DNA of 64,000 bases from Streptomyces sp. NBC_00536 (GTDB lineage: Bacteria; Actinomycetota; Actinomycetes; Streptomycetales; Streptomycetaceae): positions 4,774,001-4,838,000 of the forward strand of contig NZ_CP107819.1 of the NCBI RefSeq assembly GCF_036346295.1, given 5' to 3'. Position numbers and translations under genes: made by a program. Below the pieces are notes generated by a model. The model saw only the letters and a program-made list of their open reading frames with translations, ran no database searches and was not told the origin of the DNA. This document shows positions 18,681 through 28,792 of this stretch, piece after piece. Positions within the stretch are counted from its first letter, which is position 1; each line of letters begins with the position of its first letter.

Positions 18681-19883
18681 TCAGATGCCCCGGGACCGCC
18701 ACGGCAGCTCCGCCGTCACCACGGTCCCGCCGCCCTCCGGGGACTCGACGACGAACAGTCCGTCCACGGCCCCCAGCCGCTCCGCGAGCCCGGCCATGCC
18801 GGTCCCGCCGCCTCCGGCGACCTTCGCCCCGCCGCGCCCGTCGTCCGAGACGCGGATCAGCAGCCGGTCGGCGGCCCGCCACACCTCCACGCTCGCGATC
18901 CGCGCCTGCGCGTGCTTGCTGACGTTCTGGAGCAGCTCGGAGACCGTGAAGTACGCGATCCCCTCGATCGCCTCGGCCGGGCGGGCCGGAAGGTCCACGT
19001 CCACCTTCACCGGCACCAGGCAGCGCGAGGCCACCGACGAGAGGGCCGCGTCGAGTCCGCGGTCGGTGAGGACCGCCGGGTGGATGCCGCGCGCGAGGTC
19101 CCGCAGCTCCTGGAGCGCGATCTTCACCTCGCCGTGCGCCTCGTCCACCATCGCGGCCGCCGCCTCCGGGTCCTCCAGGAGCTTCTCCTTGGCCAGGCCC
19201 AGCCCCATCGCCAGCGCGACCAGCCGGGCCTGCGCCCCGTCGTGCAGGTCCCGTTCGATGCGCCGCAGGTCCGCCGCGGCGGTGTCGACGACCACCCCGC
19301 GGTCCGACTCCAGCTCGGCGATGCGCCGCTCCAGCTCGTCGACGGGGGAGAGCAGGCCCCGTACCATCGCGCGGTCCACATGGGTCAGACCGCGCGTCAG
19401 GTACGGGAGCACGGGCCACAGGACGAAGAGGCCGACCAGCGCGACCGTGAAGGTCAGCACCCCCCACGGCAGCCGGATCAGCCCGTAGAGCGAGGTCCGC
19501 CAGGCCACCGGGTCCTTGAGGCTCGTCCACAGCCAGGGGAAGAACCCGCCGGCCCGCTTCGGGCCGGGGATCGGCGTCGGTTCGTCCACGCGCACGCCCA
19601 GCAGGGCCCGCGCCCGGGCGCGTTCGATCCGCCCCAGCCCGCGCGCCACGAACAGGCCGCAGGCGAGCAGCGGCAGTCCCATCGCGGTGACGGCCAGACC
19701 GCCGCCCAGCGACACCATGAACACCGTGTAAACAAATCCGATGATCGCCAACGGCAGATTCAGCAGGAGGTGGGCGATCTCCTTCCAGGTCTCGCGCCCG
19801 AACACGGGTCGGACGGGCGGAAGGCGGTCTTCGCCGGAGGCTTGTCCGTCAGAGGCTTGAGTGGCTGGGATGTTCACGGTCAT
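18681..19883 (-). CDS. Sensor histidine kinase (HisKA_3 type), copy 2
   Basis: 400 residues. A shorter membrane domain (LLLNLPLAIIGFVYTVFMVSLGG, WGVLTFTVALVGLFVLWPVLPYL) precedes the same kinase core: His in RRIERDLHDGAQ, N-box ELLQNVSKHA, SDDGRGG. A 132-nt block is identical to copy 1 (19020-19151 against 17446-17577), while the membrane parts differ, so the sensed signal probably differs. Start ATG at 19883 with acidic, Ser-rich N-terminus. It is divergent from nuoA. Confidence 0.88.
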   Translation of the reverse strand: MTVNIPATQASDGQASGEDRLPPVRPVFGRETWKEIAHLLLNLPLAIIGFVYTVFMVSLGGGLAVTAMGLPLLACGLFVARGLGRIERARARALLGVRVDEPTPIPGPKRAGGFFPWLWTSLKDPVAWRTSLYGLIRLPWGVLTFTVALVGLFVLWPVLPYLTRGLTHVDRAMVRGLLSPVDELERRIAELESDRGVVVDTAAADLRRIERDLHDGAQARLVALAMGLGLAKEKLLEDPEAAAAMVDEAHGEVKIALQELRDLARGIHPAVLTDRGLDAALSSVASRCLVPVKVDVDLPARPAEAIEGIAYFTVSELLQNVSKHAQARIASVEVWRAADRLLIRVSDDGRGGAKVAGGGGTGMAGLAERLGAVDGLFVVESPEGGGTVVTAELPWRSRGI

Positions 19884-19943
19884 GCCCCACAGCCTGTCAA
19901 GCGCGGCCCGCCGGTGCCATGGGGGGACCGGGGGGAGTGAACG

Positions 19944-19955
19944 GGGGATAACCCC
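19944..19955. promoter_or_regulatory. GGGGATAACCCC motif between kinase 2 and nuoA
   Basis: The reverse complement of the 12-mer upstream of kinase 1, 61 nt before kinase 2 and 74 nt before nuoA. If it is a regulator site it could act on the nuo cluster too. Confidence 0.45.
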
Positions 19956-20028
19956 ACCCTGAGAAGCCAGGCCCTAGACTCCCGTGCGTAACAGATCATC
20001 GACAGTTGACCGGGAGCGAGGAGCGGAC

Positions 20029-20439
20029 GTGCCCGAACCCGCGGTACCGATGGCCGTGACCGTGCTCGCAGCCGACTATTTCCGGAGTTATTCGGTCGTC
20101 GGCGTGCTCGCCGCCCTGGGCGTGCTCTTCGTGGCCGTCGCCTTCGGCGCGGGCCGGCTGCTGCGTCCGTCGGTCCCGACCCCGGAGAAGCTGCTGACGT
20201 ACGAGTGCGGCGTGGACCCCGTCGGCGAGGGCTGGGCGCACACCCAGGTCCGCTACTACGTCTACGCGTTCCTCTACGTCATCTTCGCCGTCGACTCGAT
20301 CTTCCTCTTCCCCTGGGCGACCGTGTTCGCCGCCGCGGGCTACGGCGCCACCACGCTCGTGGAGATGTTCGTCTTCCTGGGCTTCCTGGCCGTCGGCCTG
20401 CTCTACGCGTACAAGAAGGGCGTCCTCGAATGGACGTGA
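20029..20439 (+). CDS. nuoA: NADH-quinone oxidoreductase subunit A
   Basis: 136 residues with three transmembrane helices. [14 protein letters not shown] followed by [23 protein letters not shown] is the conserved NuoA loop and second helix, with the functional Cys and acidic residues. It is part of the membrane arm next to the quinone site. The GTG at 20029 has GAGGAG 6 nt upstream. First gene of the ten-gene nuo run; its end overlaps nuoB by 10 nt. Confidence 0.93.
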   Translation: MPEPAVPMAVTVLAADYFRSYSVVGVLAALGVLFVAVAFGAGRLLRPSVPTPEKLLTYECGVDPVGEGWAHTQVRYYVYAFLYVIFAVDSIFLFPWATVFAAAGYGATTLVEMFVFLGFLAVGLLYAYKKGVLEWT

Positions 20440-21065
20440 CACCGACACCGACACCGGTGGACGTGACACCGGCCGGGACCCGTGAGCCCGTGCCGCTGCC
20501 GGAGCCGAAGCGGCTGGGAGTGCTCTCCCGCCTGGCCCCCGAGCCGATGAAGGTGGTCCTGAACTGGGGCCGCCGCTACAGCCTGTGGGTCTTCAACTTC
20601 GGACTGGCCTGCTGCGCGATCGAGTTCATCGCCGCGTCCATGGCGCGGCACGACTTCATCCGGCTGGGCGTGATCCCCTTCGCGCCCGGTCCGCGCCAGG
20701 CCGACCTGATGATCGTATCGGGCACGGTGACGGACAAGATGGCCCCGGCCGTCAAGCGGCTCTACGAGCAGATGCCGGAGCCGAAGTACGTCATCTCCTT
20801 CGGCGCCTGCTCCAACTGCGGCGGCCCGTACTGGGACTCGTACTCGGTGACGAAGGGCGTGGACCAGATCATTCCGGTCGACGTCTACGTACCCGGCTGC
20901 CCGCCCCGCCCCGAGGCGCTCCTCCAGGGCATCCTCAAGCTCCAGGAGAAGATCGCCCGCGAATCGCTCGCGGAGCGGTATGCGAACGGGCCGTCGGTGG
21001 CGCAGCTGACGAGCGGCCTGGTCACGCCGCCGCCGGCCGGCCCGGTGGACGGGACCCGCGCATGA
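20430..21065 (+). CDS. nuoB: NADH-quinone oxidoreductase subunit B
   Basis: 211 residues. It keeps the four ligands of cluster N2: the Cys pair in [10 protein letters not shown] (61, 62), Cys127 in [12 protein letters not shown] and Cys157 in [12 protein letters not shown]2 is the last cluster before quinone. The first 30 residues ([16 protein letters not shown]) are an added Pro/Thr-rich leader. Normally NuoB builds the quinone chamber with NuoD, which is absent from this cluster. ATGA overlap with nuoC. Confidence 0.93.
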   Translation: MDVTPTPTPVDVTPAGTREPVPLPEPKRLGVLSRLAPEPMKVVLNWGRRYSLWVFNFGLACCAIEFIAASMARHDFIRLGVIPFAPGPRQADLMIVSGTVTDKMAPAVKRLYEQMPEPKYVISFGACSNCGGPYWDSYSVTKGVDQIIPVDVYVPGCPPRPEALLQGILKLQEKIARESLAERYANGPSVAQLTSGLVTPPPAGPVDGTRA

Positions 21066-22645
21066 ACCTCTACGAATCCCTTCCCGACGGCGCCCCGCAG
21101 ATCTTCGGCGAGGAGGCGCTCGGCTCGTACGCGTACAACGTCCTGACGGTCGACGTCCCCGTCGGCAGCTGGATCTCCTCGCTGGAGATCGCGCGCGACA
21201 AACTGGGCTGCACGTACTTCGACTGGCTGAGCGCGGTCGACGAGCCGGGCACCGGCTTCCGGATCTGCGCGCACGTCGTGGCGCTGGAGCACCACCAGGT
21301 ACGCCGTCTCCTCCTGCGCACCACGGTCCCGCACGCGGCGCCCTCCCTCCCCTCCGCGATCGCGGTGTACGCGGGGGCGGCGTGGCACGAACGCGAGACC
21401 TTCGAGATGTTCGGCGTGACCTTCACCGACCACCCGAACCTGGTCCCCCTGCTCCTCCCCGAGAACTTCGAGGGCCACCCGCTGCGCAAGGACTTCGTCC
21501 TGGCCGCGCGGGTCGCCAAGGCGTGGCCCGGGGCCAAGGAACCGGGCGAGGGCGCGGACCCGGACGGCCCGAAGCGCCGCCAGATGCTTCCCCCGGGCGT
21601 CCCCGACCCGAACGAATGGGGCCCCCTCAAGGGCCAACTCCCCCCGGCCCCCACCCGCCCGACCCGCACCCCCCGCGCGGCGGGCGCGGGCGCGGGTACC
21701 GCCCGCGCGGCGGGTGCCGGTGCCGGTGCCGGTGCGGGTGCGACCCGCGAGGGTGCCCCGGCCCGCCGCGCCCGCTCGGTATCGGCCGGCTCGGCGAGCC
21801 AGGCCACCCCGGACGCGGAGGCCACGGACGCGCTGCCCGAAGCCTCCGAAACCCCGCCGCGCCCGGCCCGCCGTAGCCGCTCCGTAGCGGACGGCTCCGC
21901 GAGCCAGGCGCCCGCGGGTACGGAGAGCCCCGCGACCCCGCTGGGTACGGAGACCTCCGAGGCCGCCCCCGCGGACGCGACCACCCCCGGAGCCCCCGCG
22001 CGCCCGGCCCGCCGTAGCCGCTCGGTAGCGGACGGCTCCGCGAGCCAGGCGACCCCGGACGCGGAGGGCACGGAGACCCCCGCGCCCCGCCGCACGGCCC
22101 CGCGCAGTCCGGATGCCCCCTGGCACACCCCGAAGCCCGCCTTCGACCCCGCCCCGGCGGAGCCGACCCCGGCACCCACGTCGGCGGAGCCGACCCCGGC
22201 CAAGGCCGAGCCGGAGCCCACCCCGGCGGAGCCGAACCCGGCACCTGCCCCGGCGGAGCCGACCTCGGCACCCACGTCGGCGGGGCCGACCCCGGCCAAG
22301 GCCGAGCCGGAGCCCACCCCGGCGGAGCCGACCTCGGCACCTGCCCCGGCGGAGCCGACCCCGGCACCTGCCCCGGCGGAGCCGACCTCGGCACCTGCCC
22401 CGGCGGAGCCGACCCCGGCACCCACGTCGGCGGGGCCGAACCCGGACCCGACCCCCGCCGGGCCCGCCGCAGGCGACCCGGCCCGGGCGGAGCCCGCCCC
22501 GGGGAAGCCGACCCCGGCCCAGGCCCCCACCGAGCCCGCCGCAGGCGACCCGGCGGAGCAGGACCCCGCCCGGGCGGAGCCCTCCTCGGGGAAGCCGACC
22601 CCGGACGCGCCCCCCACCGAGCCCTCCGCAGGAGGCCCCGCATGA
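21062..22645 (+). CDS. nuoC: NADH-quinone oxidoreductase subunit C with long repetitive C-terminal tail
   Basis: 527 residues, against about 200 for ordinary NuoC. Residues 1-190 are NuoC: the signature [19 protein letters not shown] and GHPLRKDF are intact. From about residue 195 on there is only low-complexity sequence: a basic/Ala-Gly patch, three spaced copies of [17 protein letters not shown] text (near 235, 270 and 317), then about 165 residues of 9-residue Pro repeats such as AEPTSAPAP and AEPTPAPAP. Such a tail is likely disordered. The frame stays open and the gene ends in an ATGA overlap with nuoH, so the tail is translated. Its role is unknown. Confidence 0.9.
   Translation: MNLYESLPDGAPQIFGEEALGSYAYNVLTVDVPVGSWISSLEIARDKLGCTYFDWLSAVDEPGTGFRICAHVVALEHHQVRRLLLRTTVPHAAPSLPSAIAVYAGAAWHERETFEMFGVTFTDHPNLVPLLLPENFEGHPLRKDFVLAARVAKAWPGAKEPGEGADPDGPKRRQMLPPGVPDPNEWGPLKGQLPPAPTRPTRTPRAAGAGAGTARAAGAGAGAGAGATREGAPARRARSVSAGSASQATPDAEATDALPEASETPPRPARRSRSVADGSASQAPAGTESPATPLGTETSEAAPADATTPGAPARPARRSRSVADGSASQATPDAEGTETPAPRRTAPRSPDAPWHTPKPAFDPAPAEPTPAPTSAEPTPAKAEPEPTPAEPNPAPAPAEPTSAPTSAGPTPAKAEPEPTPAEPTSAPAPAEPTPAPAPAEPTSAPAPAEPTPAPTSAGPNPDPTPAGPAAGDPARAEPAPGKPTPAQAPTEPAAGDPAEQDPARAEPSSGKPTPDAPPTEPSAGGPA
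22150..22470 (+). repeat. 27-bp coding repeats in nuoC tail
   Basis: Units of GCGGAGCCGACC(T/C)CGGCACC plus seven bases repeat in frame, giving AEPT(S/P)AP(A/T)(P/S). A longer unit containing [12 protein letters not shown] is itself duplicated (near 22200 and 22290). The array is in phase with codons, so copy-number change would keep the frame. Confidence 0.85.
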
Positions 22646-23610
22646 ACGACGTCCTCGACGTCGCCCTGCGACTCATCGTCGTCTTCGTCTGCTTCCTCGT
22701 CCTGCCCCTCGTCGTCGGCCAGGCCGAGCACAAGGTGATGGCGCACATGCAGGGCCGCCTCGGCCCCATGTACGCGGGCGGCTTCCACGGCTGGGCCCAG
22801 CTCGTCGCCGACGGCGTGAAGTTCGCGCAGAAGGAGGACATCGTCCCGGCCAACGCCGACCGGCGGATCTTCCAGCTCGCACCCGCCGTCGCGCTGCTCC
22901 CGTACCTCCTCGTCCTCCTCGTCATCCCCATCGGCCCGGGCCACGGCGCGGTCGGCCAGGTCATCGACGCGGGGATCTTCTTCGCGCTCGCCGTCATGGG
23001 CATCGGCGTACTCGGCAGCCTCATGGCCGGCTGGGCCTCCGCCAACAAGTTCTCGCTGCTCGGCGGTCTGCGGACGGCCGCCCAGCTGCTCGCCTACGAG
23101 CTGCCGATGCTGCTCGCCGCCGCCTCCGTCGCGATGGCCGCCGGGACGGTGTCCCTGACGGGGATCGTCGGGGCCTTCGAGTGGTGGTGGCTGCCCTGGC
23201 AGATCGTCGGCGCCGTGGTGTTCTTCACCGCCGGCCTCGCCGAACTCCAGCGGCCGCCGTTCGACATGCCCGTCGCCGACTCCGAGATCATCTTCGGCGC
23301 GTACACGGAGTACACGGGACTGCGTTTCGCGCTGTTCCTGCTCTCCGAGTACGCGGGCATCGTCGTCCTGTGCGGTCTGACCACCGTCCTCTTCCTCGGC
23401 GGCTGGCACGGCCCCTTCGGCGGTGACGGCCTCGGCTGGGTCTGGACCCTGCTCAAGGTCGCCGTCCTCGCCTTCGTCGTGATCTGGCTGCGCGTGACCT
23501 ACCCGCGGCTGCGCGAGGACCAGCTCCAGAAGCTCGCCTGGACCGTACTCATCCCGCTCGCGCTCGCCCAGATCGCGCTCACCGGCATCGTGAAGGTGGC
23601 GATCCAGTAA
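22642..23610 (+). CDS. nuoH: NADH-quinone oxidoreductase subunit H
   Basis: 322 residues and eight transmembrane helices. [37 protein letters not shown] and [20 protein letters not shown] are the conserved cytoplasmic loops lining the quinone channel; the Glu/Asp residues are kept. NuoH joins the peripheral and membrane arms. It follows nuoC directly, with no nuoD/E/F/G between. Confidence 0.95.
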   Translation: MNDVLDVALRLIVVFVCFLVLPLVVGQAEHKVMAHMQGRLGPMYAGGFHGWAQLVADGVKFAQKEDIVPANADRRIFQLAPAVALLPYLLVLLVIPIGPGHGAVGQVIDAGIFFALAVMGIGVLGSLMAGWASANKFSLLGGLRTAAQLLAYELPMLLAAASVAMAAGTVSLTGIVGAFEWWWLPWQIVGAVVFFTAGLAELQRPPFDMPVADSEIIFGAYTEYTGLRFALFLLSEYAGIVVLCGLTTVLFLGGWHGPFGGDGLGWVWTLLKVAVLAFVVIWLRVTYPRLREDQLQKLAWTVLIPLALAQIALTGIVKVAIQ

Positions 23611-24209
23611 TGCCTCCCGTCCCCGGCTCCGGCCTCGCCAAGGGCCTCGCCGTCACGCTGCGCACGATGGTCAAGCGCGCGCACACGGCCCAGTACCCCG
23701 ACGCCCAGCCCGAACTGCCGCCGCGCTCGCGCGGGGTCATCGGACTGTTCGAGGAGAACTGCACCGTCTGCATGCTGTGCGCGCGCGAGTGCCCCGACTG
23801 GTGCATCTACATCGACTCGCACAAGGAGACGGTCCCCGCGGCCGCCCCCGGCGGGCGCGAGCGCAGCCGCAATGTCCTCGACCGCTTCGCGATCGACTTC
23901 TCGCTCTGCATGTACTGCGGCATCTGCATCGAGGTGTGCCCCTTCGACGCCCTGTTCTGGTCGCCGGAGTTCGAGTACGCGGAAACGGACATCCTCGAAC
24001 TCACCCACGAGCGCGACAAGCTGCGCGAGTGGATGTGGACCGTGCCGGCCCCGCCCGCGCTCGACCCGGCCGCCGAGGAGCCCAAGGAGATCGCCGCCGC
24101 CCGCAAGGCCGTCGAGAAGGCCGAAGCCGCTGCCGCGGCAGCCACGGCAGCGGCCGCTGAGACCGCCACCGGGACCGCCCCCGGGAACAGCACGGAGGCA
24201 GACGCGTGA
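23610..24209 (+). CDS. nuoI: NADH-quinone oxidoreductase subunit I (2x[4Fe-4S])
   Basis: 199 residues. Both ferredoxin motifs are complete: Cys51/54/57-Cys61P and Cys100/103/106-Cys110P, for clusters N6a and N6b feeding NuoB. A C-terminal 45-residue Ala/Glu-rich tail ([22 protein letters not shown]) is extra. TAATG overlap with nuoH; GTGA overlap with nuoJ. Confidence 0.95.
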   Translation: MPPVPGSGLAKGLAVTLRTMVKRAHTAQYPDAQPELPPRSRGVIGLFEENCTVCMLCARECPDWCIYIDSHKETVPAAAPGGRERSRNVLDRFAIDFSLCMYCGICIEVCPFDALFWSPEFEYAETDILELTHERDKLREWMWTVPAPPALDPAAEEPKEIAAARKAVEKAEAAAAAATAAAAETATGTAPGNSTEADA

Positions 24210-24829
24210 GCCCCGCCGCCACCCTGGCCGCCGCCACCGCCACCACGGCCGGACCCGGTTTCCTCTCCCCGACCGGCGTCGAGATCGCCTTCGTCCTGGT
24301 CGGCCTCGCCACCCTCGGCGCGGCCCTCATCACGGTCACCACGAAGCAGCTGGTGCACGCCGCCCTGTGGCTGGTCGTCGCCCTCGGCGGGGTCGCGATC
24401 GAGTACCTGCTGCTGACCGCCGAGTTCATCGCCTGGGTCCAGGTCCTGATCTACGTCGGTTCCGTGGTCGTCCTCCTGCTCTTCGGGCTGATGCTCACCA
24501 AGGCCCCCATCGGGCGCTCCCCGGACGCCGACTCCGGCAACCGCTGGGTCGCGCTCGCGGTCGCCGTGGCCGCCGCCGCGTCCCTCGTGTGGGTGGTCGT
24601 CGACGCCTTCCGCACCACCTGGATCGACCTCGACGGTCCGGCCCAGGGCTCCACCAAGGTGTCGGGCGAGTTCCTCTTCCAGCACTGGGTGCTGCCCTTC
24701 GAAGCGCTGTCGGTGCTGCTGCTGGCGGCCCTGGTCGGCGCGATCGTGCTGTCCCGCAAGTCCGACCCGTCCCGCACCTCCGACCCGGCCGCCGGCACCG
24801 GCAGCGAAGACAAGGAGCGGCAGCGCTGA
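24206..24829 (+). CDS. nuoJ: NADH-quinone oxidoreductase subunit J
   Basis: 207 residues, five transmembrane helices. Helix 3 region [27 protein letters not shown] is the conserved NuoJ pi-bulge helix involved in coupling. GTG start at 24206 overlaps the nuoI stop. The tail after the last helix is polar ([19 protein letters not shown]). Confidence 0.93.
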   Translation: MSPAATLAAATATTAGPGFLSPTGVEIAFVLVGLATLGAALITVTTKQLVHAALWLVVALGGVAIEYLLLTAEFIAWVQVLIYVGSVVVLLLFGLMLTKAPIGRSPDADSGNRWVALAVAVAAAASLVWVVVDAFRTTWIDLDGPAQGSTKVSGEFLFQHWVLPFEALSVLLLAALVGAIVLSRKSDPSRTSDPAAGTGSEDKERQR

Positions 24830-25191
24830 TGCACCTCGCCTATCCCGCCGTACTGGCGGCGCTCCTCTTCTGCACGGGCCTGTACGGAGTACTGGCCCGC
24901 CGCAACGCCATCCTGGTCCTGATGTCCGTCGAGCTGATGCTCAACGCGGTCAACCTCAACCTGGTGGCCTTCGACGTCTGGCTGCGCGACACCCTGCACG
25001 CCGGGCAGGCCCTCACCCTCTTCACCATCGCCGTCGCGGCCGCCGAGATCGGCATCGGCCTGGCCATCGTGCTGATGGTCTACCGCAACCGCGGCACGGC
25101 GGACGTCGACAAGCTCCGCGACACCGCGGAGCCCGCGGACACCCCCCGCACCCCGAACAACCCGAGCAACCCGAGCGAGGTCACCGCGTGA
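24829..25191 (+). CDS. nuoK: NADH-quinone oxidoreductase subunit K
   Basis: 120 residues, three helices. [24 protein letters not shown] contains the essential membrane Glu, and [20 protein letters not shown] the second one. Ordinary NuoK is about 100 residues; the extra 20 are Pro/Asn-rich. The ATG at 24829 overlaps the nuoJ stop by one base (TGATG). Confidence 0.93.
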   Translation: MHLAYPAVLAALLFCTGLYGVLARRNAILVLMSVELMLNAVNLNLVAFDVWLRDTLHAGQALTLFTIAVAAAEIGIGLAIVLMVYRNRGTADVDKLRDTAEPADTPRTPNNPSNPSEVTA

Positions 25192-27188
25192 GCACCACGA
25201 CCCTCGCCGTCCTCGTCCCGCTGCTGCCCTTCCTGGGCGCGCTGGCCGGACTGCTCTTCGGCCGCAAGGCCCCCGGATTCGTCCGCCCGCTCGCCGTCCT
25301 GCCGACGCTGGCCGCCGCCGTACTGGCCGTCCTCGTCGCCGTGCGGCACGGCGGCGGGCAGGCCATCGACGCCTCGACGGAACTGACCCCGACCGGCTCC
25401 GTGCCGATCGACCTGGCGCTCCACCTGGACGGCTTCGCCGTCCTGACGGCCGTCCTCGTCGGCGTCGTCGCCACCTGCGTCCAGCTCTTCTCCACCGCCT
25501 ACCTGCGCACGGACCCGCGCTACGCGTCCTACGCGGCCCTGGTCTCGCTGTTCACCTCCGCGATGCTGCTCGTCGTCTACTCCGGCGACCTGATGGTGCT
25601 GCTGGTGGGCTGGGAGGTCATGGGCATCTGCTCGTACTTCCTGGTCGGCCACTACTGGGAGACCGAGGCCGCCCGGGCCGCGTCCCTCAAGGCCTTCCTC
25701 GTCACCAAGCTGGGTGACGTGCCCTTCCTGATCGGCCTGTTCGCGCTCGCCGCCGACGCCGGCTCCTTCCGGATCACCAAGATCCTCGGGGCCGTCGCGG
25801 CGGGCGGACTCGACCACCCGACCCTGATCGCGCTGCTCCTGCTCGCCGGAGTCGCGGGCAAGTCCGCGCAGTTCCCGCTGCACACGTGGCTGCCCGACGC
25901 GATGGCGGGTCCCACCCCCGTCTCCGCGCTGATCCACGCCGCGACGATGGTCGCCGCCGGCATCTACTTCATCGCGCGCCTCCTGCCCGTCTTCACGGCC
26001 TCCCGGGCCGCGCTGGTGGTCATGGCCGTGATGGCGGCCCTGACGATGGTCGGCTCCGCGCTGGCCGCCCTCGCGCAGGACGACATCAAGCGGGTGCTGG
26101 CCTACTCCACGATCGGCCAGCTCGGCTACATGACCGGAGCCCTGGCCGTCGGCGACCGCGGGGCCGCCGTCTTCCACCTCCTCTCGCACGGCGCCTTCAA
26201 GGCGCTGCTGTTCCTCGGCGCGGGCGTGATCATCCACGCCGCCGGTACGAACTCCCTGGCCGCGATGGCCGGGATGGACGGCCTGGCCAAGCGCATCCCG
26301 GACGCCTTCTGGACGATGACGATCGCGCTCCTCGCGCTCGCCGCCGTCCCGCCCTTCGCCGGGTTCTTCTCCAAGGAGACGGTGCTGGTCGCCGCCGAAC
26401 GCGCCGCCCGCGGCCACGCGGAGTCGGCGCCCGGCGCCGCCGGCTGGCTCGTGCTGATCGCCGGTGTGCTGACCGCCCTGCTCACCGCCGCCTACGCCAC
26501 CCGCCTGTGGCTGATGGCCTTCCGCGGCCGCGGCGCCGCCGCCCCCGACCACGGCCGGGAACCGTTCGCCATGACCGGCGTGCTGTGGCTGCTGGCGGTC
26601 CCGTCGGTCGGCTTCGGCCTCGCCGCCGGACCGATCGCCGACTGGTTCGACGGCGGGGAACTCGCCCCGACGCTGGCGACCTCCATCCTCGGCACCGGCG
26701 CGGCCGCCATCGGCGCCCTGCTCACCTACGGCCTGTGGCAGCGCGCCACCGCGAGGGCCGCCGCCGGCCTGGCCGGGGCGGGCGTACCCGCCGCTGCCGC
26801 CGCCGCGGAGTCGGCCGCCGAGGCCCCCGAGGTCGCCGAGGTCACCCACGACCACCCCGTCGTCCCCGCCGGTCCCGCCGCCGACCCCGGCAAGGCGCTG
26901 CTCGGCCCCCTGCACCGTCACGCGGCCGCCGGATTCCACCTGGACGCCGTCTACGAGGTGCTCTTCGTCCGCCCCGTCCGGGGCGCCGCGAGCCTCGTCC
27001 GCTTCCTGGACCGCGAGGTCGTCGACACCTACGTCCGGGGCGCGGGCGGCGCCCCCCGGCTGCTCGGCACCCTCGTACGCCGCGCCCAGACCGGCAACGT
27101 GCAGAGCTACCTGAGCGCCCTGCTCGCCGGCGCCGTGGTCCTGGCGCTCGCCACCGCCGTCCTCGCCAACGTCAACGCCGGATCGTGA
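25188..27188 (+). CDS. nuoL: NADH-quinone oxidoreductase subunit L
   Basis: 666 residues, about 16 helices including the lateral helix. Antiporter-like core with [49 protein letters not shown] and the [14 protein letters not shown] region; the Glu and Lys of the proton channel are present. Distal proton pump of complex I. It overlaps nuoK and nuoM by 4 nt each (GTGA). Confidence 0.95.
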   Translation: MSTTTLAVLVPLLPFLGALAGLLFGRKAPGFVRPLAVLPTLAAAVLAVLVAVRHGGGQAIDASTELTPTGSVPIDLALHLDGFAVLTAVLVGVVATCVQLFSTAYLRTDPRYASYAALVSLFTSAMLLVVYSGDLMVLLVGWEVMGICSYFLVGHYWETEAARAASLKAFLVTKLGDVPFLIGLFALAADAGSFRITKILGAVAAGGLDHPTLIALLLLAGVAGKSAQFPLHTWLPDAMAGPTPVSALIHAATMVAAGIYFIARLLPVFTASRAALVVMAVMAALTMVGSALAALAQDDIKRVLAYSTIGQLGYMTGALAVGDRGAAVFHLLSHGAFKALLFLGAGVIIHAAGTNSLAAMAGMDGLAKRIPDAFWTMTIALLALAAVPPFAGFFSKETVLVAAERAARGHAESAPGAAGWLVLIAGVLTALLTAAYATRLWLMAFRGRGAAAPDHGREPFAMTGVLWLLAVPSVGFGLAAGPIADWFDGGELAPTLATSILGTGAAAIGALLTYGLWQRATARAAAGLAGAGVPAAAAAAESAAEAPEVAEVTHDHPVVPAGPAADPGKALLGPLHRHAAAGFHLDAVYEVLFVRPVRGAASLVRFLDREVVDTYVRGAGGAPRLLGTLVRRAQTGNVQSYLSALLAGAVVLALATAVLANVNAGS

Positions 27189-28792
27189 GCCGTGAGTCAG
27201 CCGTGATTGATATCAGCGCATCCGTGATGCAGTTCCTTCTGGCGTTCATCGTGGCCGGACCGCTCCTCGGCGCCGTGGCGGCCCTACTCCCGGCCCCGCC
27301 CGGGCTGAAGGGCCGCAGCCCCGAACAGGCCGTGCTGCGCCACGGCGTGACCGTGACCGGCGTCCTCCTCGCCGCGGCGATCGCCCTCACCCTGGGCTTC
27401 GACCACGACGCCCCGTCCCGCTTCCAGGCGACGACGGACATCAGCTGGATCCAGGCGCTGAACGTCCGGATCCACCTCGGCATCGACGGCATCTCGCTCC
27501 CCCTCGTCCTGATGACCGCGCTGCTGTTCTTCCTCTGCGCGCTCTACAGCTACTTCAAGCTCCCCGCGGGCCCCTCCCCGAAGGCCTTCGTCGCCCTCCT
27601 GCTCGTCCTGGAGTCCGGCACCCTCGCCACCTTCGCCGTCCTCGACCTGCTGCTGTTCTTCCTAGCCTTCGAGATGGTCCTCATCCCGATGTACTTCCTC
27701 ATCGCCCGCTGGGGCGGTGCCCAGCGGCAGGCCGCCGCCTGGAAGTTCATCCTCTACACGCTGCTCGGTTCCGTGGTCATGCTCCTCGGGCTGCTGCTGA
27801 TCGGGCTCGACAGCGGCACCTTCGACATGGTGGCACTGGCCACTGACAACGGCCGCGGACTGTCCCACACCACCCAGTTGCTCGCCGTCCTCACCATCGG
27901 GCTCGGCCTCGCCGTGAAGACCCCGATGTGGCCGCTGCACAGCTGGCTCCCGGACGCCCACACGGCCGCCCCGACCGTCGGCTCCGTGCTGCTGGCCGGC
28001 GTCATGCTGAAGATGGGCACCTACGGGTTCGTCCGCATCCTGCTGCCCGTCGCCCCCGACGGCATGCACACCTTCGCGCCCTACCTGGCCGCCTTCGCCG
28101 TCGTCGGGATCGTCTACGGATCCCTCGCCTGCCTCGCGCTGGCCCGCAAGGGCGCCCAGGGCGACCTCAAGCGCCTGATCGCCTACTCCTCCGTCGGCCA
28201 CATGGGCTTCGTGCTCCTCGGCATCGCGACGATGACCCCGACCGGAGTCAACGGCGCGCTCTTCGCCAACATCGCCCACGGCCTGATCACCGGCCTCCTC
28301 TTCTTCCTCGTCGGCGCGCTCAAGGACCGCTACGGCACCAGCGACCTCGACACCCTCGCCGGAGCCACCGGCGCGGCCCTCTACGGCCGTGCCCCCCGCT
28401 TCGGCGCGCTCCTCGCCTTCGCCGCCGTGGCCTCCCTCGGGCTGCCCGGACTCGCGGGCTTCTGGGGCGAGATGCTGACCCTCTTCGGGGCCTTCGACCC
28501 GGCCGCGGGCCTGTCCCGGCCCGCCTTCCTCACCTTCATGGCGATCGGCGCCTTCGGCACGCTGCTCACCGCCGCCTACATGCTGGTCGTCGTACGGCGC
28601 ATCTGCATGGGCGACCCACAGGCCCGCCCCGCGGACCAGGCCCCGCTCGCCGTCGCCGACATCCAGCGCTACGAGTTCGCGGCCTGGACCCCGCTCGCCG
28701 CCCTCACCGTCCTCGCCGGCCTGTGGCCCGCGGTCCTCCTCGGCCTCACCGACCCGGCCGTCCAGAAGCTCCTCGCAGGAGGCAACTCATGA
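27185..28792 (+). CDS. nuoM: NADH-quinone oxidoreductase subunit M
   Basis: 535 residues, 14 helices. FLAFEMVLIPMYFLIARWGG carries the conserved Glu, and KTPMWPLHSWLPDAHTAAPTVGSVLLAGV the central channel signature. Antiporter-type proton pump. I chose the GTG at 27185, which overlaps the nuoL stop as elsewhere in this cluster; GTG 27203 and ATG 27227 are alternatives, and no start has a clear ribosome site. Confidence 0.93.
   Translation: MSRESAVIDISASVMQFLLAFIVAGPLLGAVAALLPAPPGLKGRSPEQAVLRHGVTVTGVLLAAAIALTLGFDHDAPSRFQATTDISWIQALNVRIHLGIDGISLPLVLMTALLFFLCALYSYFKLPAGPSPKAFVALLLVLESGTLATFAVLDLLLFFLAFEMVLIPMYFLIARWGGAQRQAAAWKFILYTLLGSVVMLLGLLLIGLDSGTFDMVALATDNGRGLSHTTQLLAVLTIGLGLAVKTPMWPLHSWLPDAHTAAPTVGSVLLAGVMLKMGTYGFVRILLPVAPDGMHTFAPYLAAFAVVGIVYGSLACLALARKGAQGDLKRLIAYSSVGHMGFVLLGIATMTPTGVNGALFANIAHGLITGLLFFLVGALKDRYGTSDLDTLAGATGAALYGRAPRFGALLAFAAVASLGLPGLAGFWGEMLTLFGAFDPAAGLSRPAFLTFMAIGAFGTLLTAAYMLVVVRRICMGDPQARPADQAPLAVADIQRYEFAAWTPLAALTVLAGLWPAVLLGLTDPAVQKLLAGGNS

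Noticed and set aside
21070..23409. 779-codon minus-strand frame opposite nuoC-nuoH
   Set aside because: A Gly/Ala/Val-rich mirror of the nuoC repeat tail; the plus-strand genes have stop-start overlaps and family motifs.
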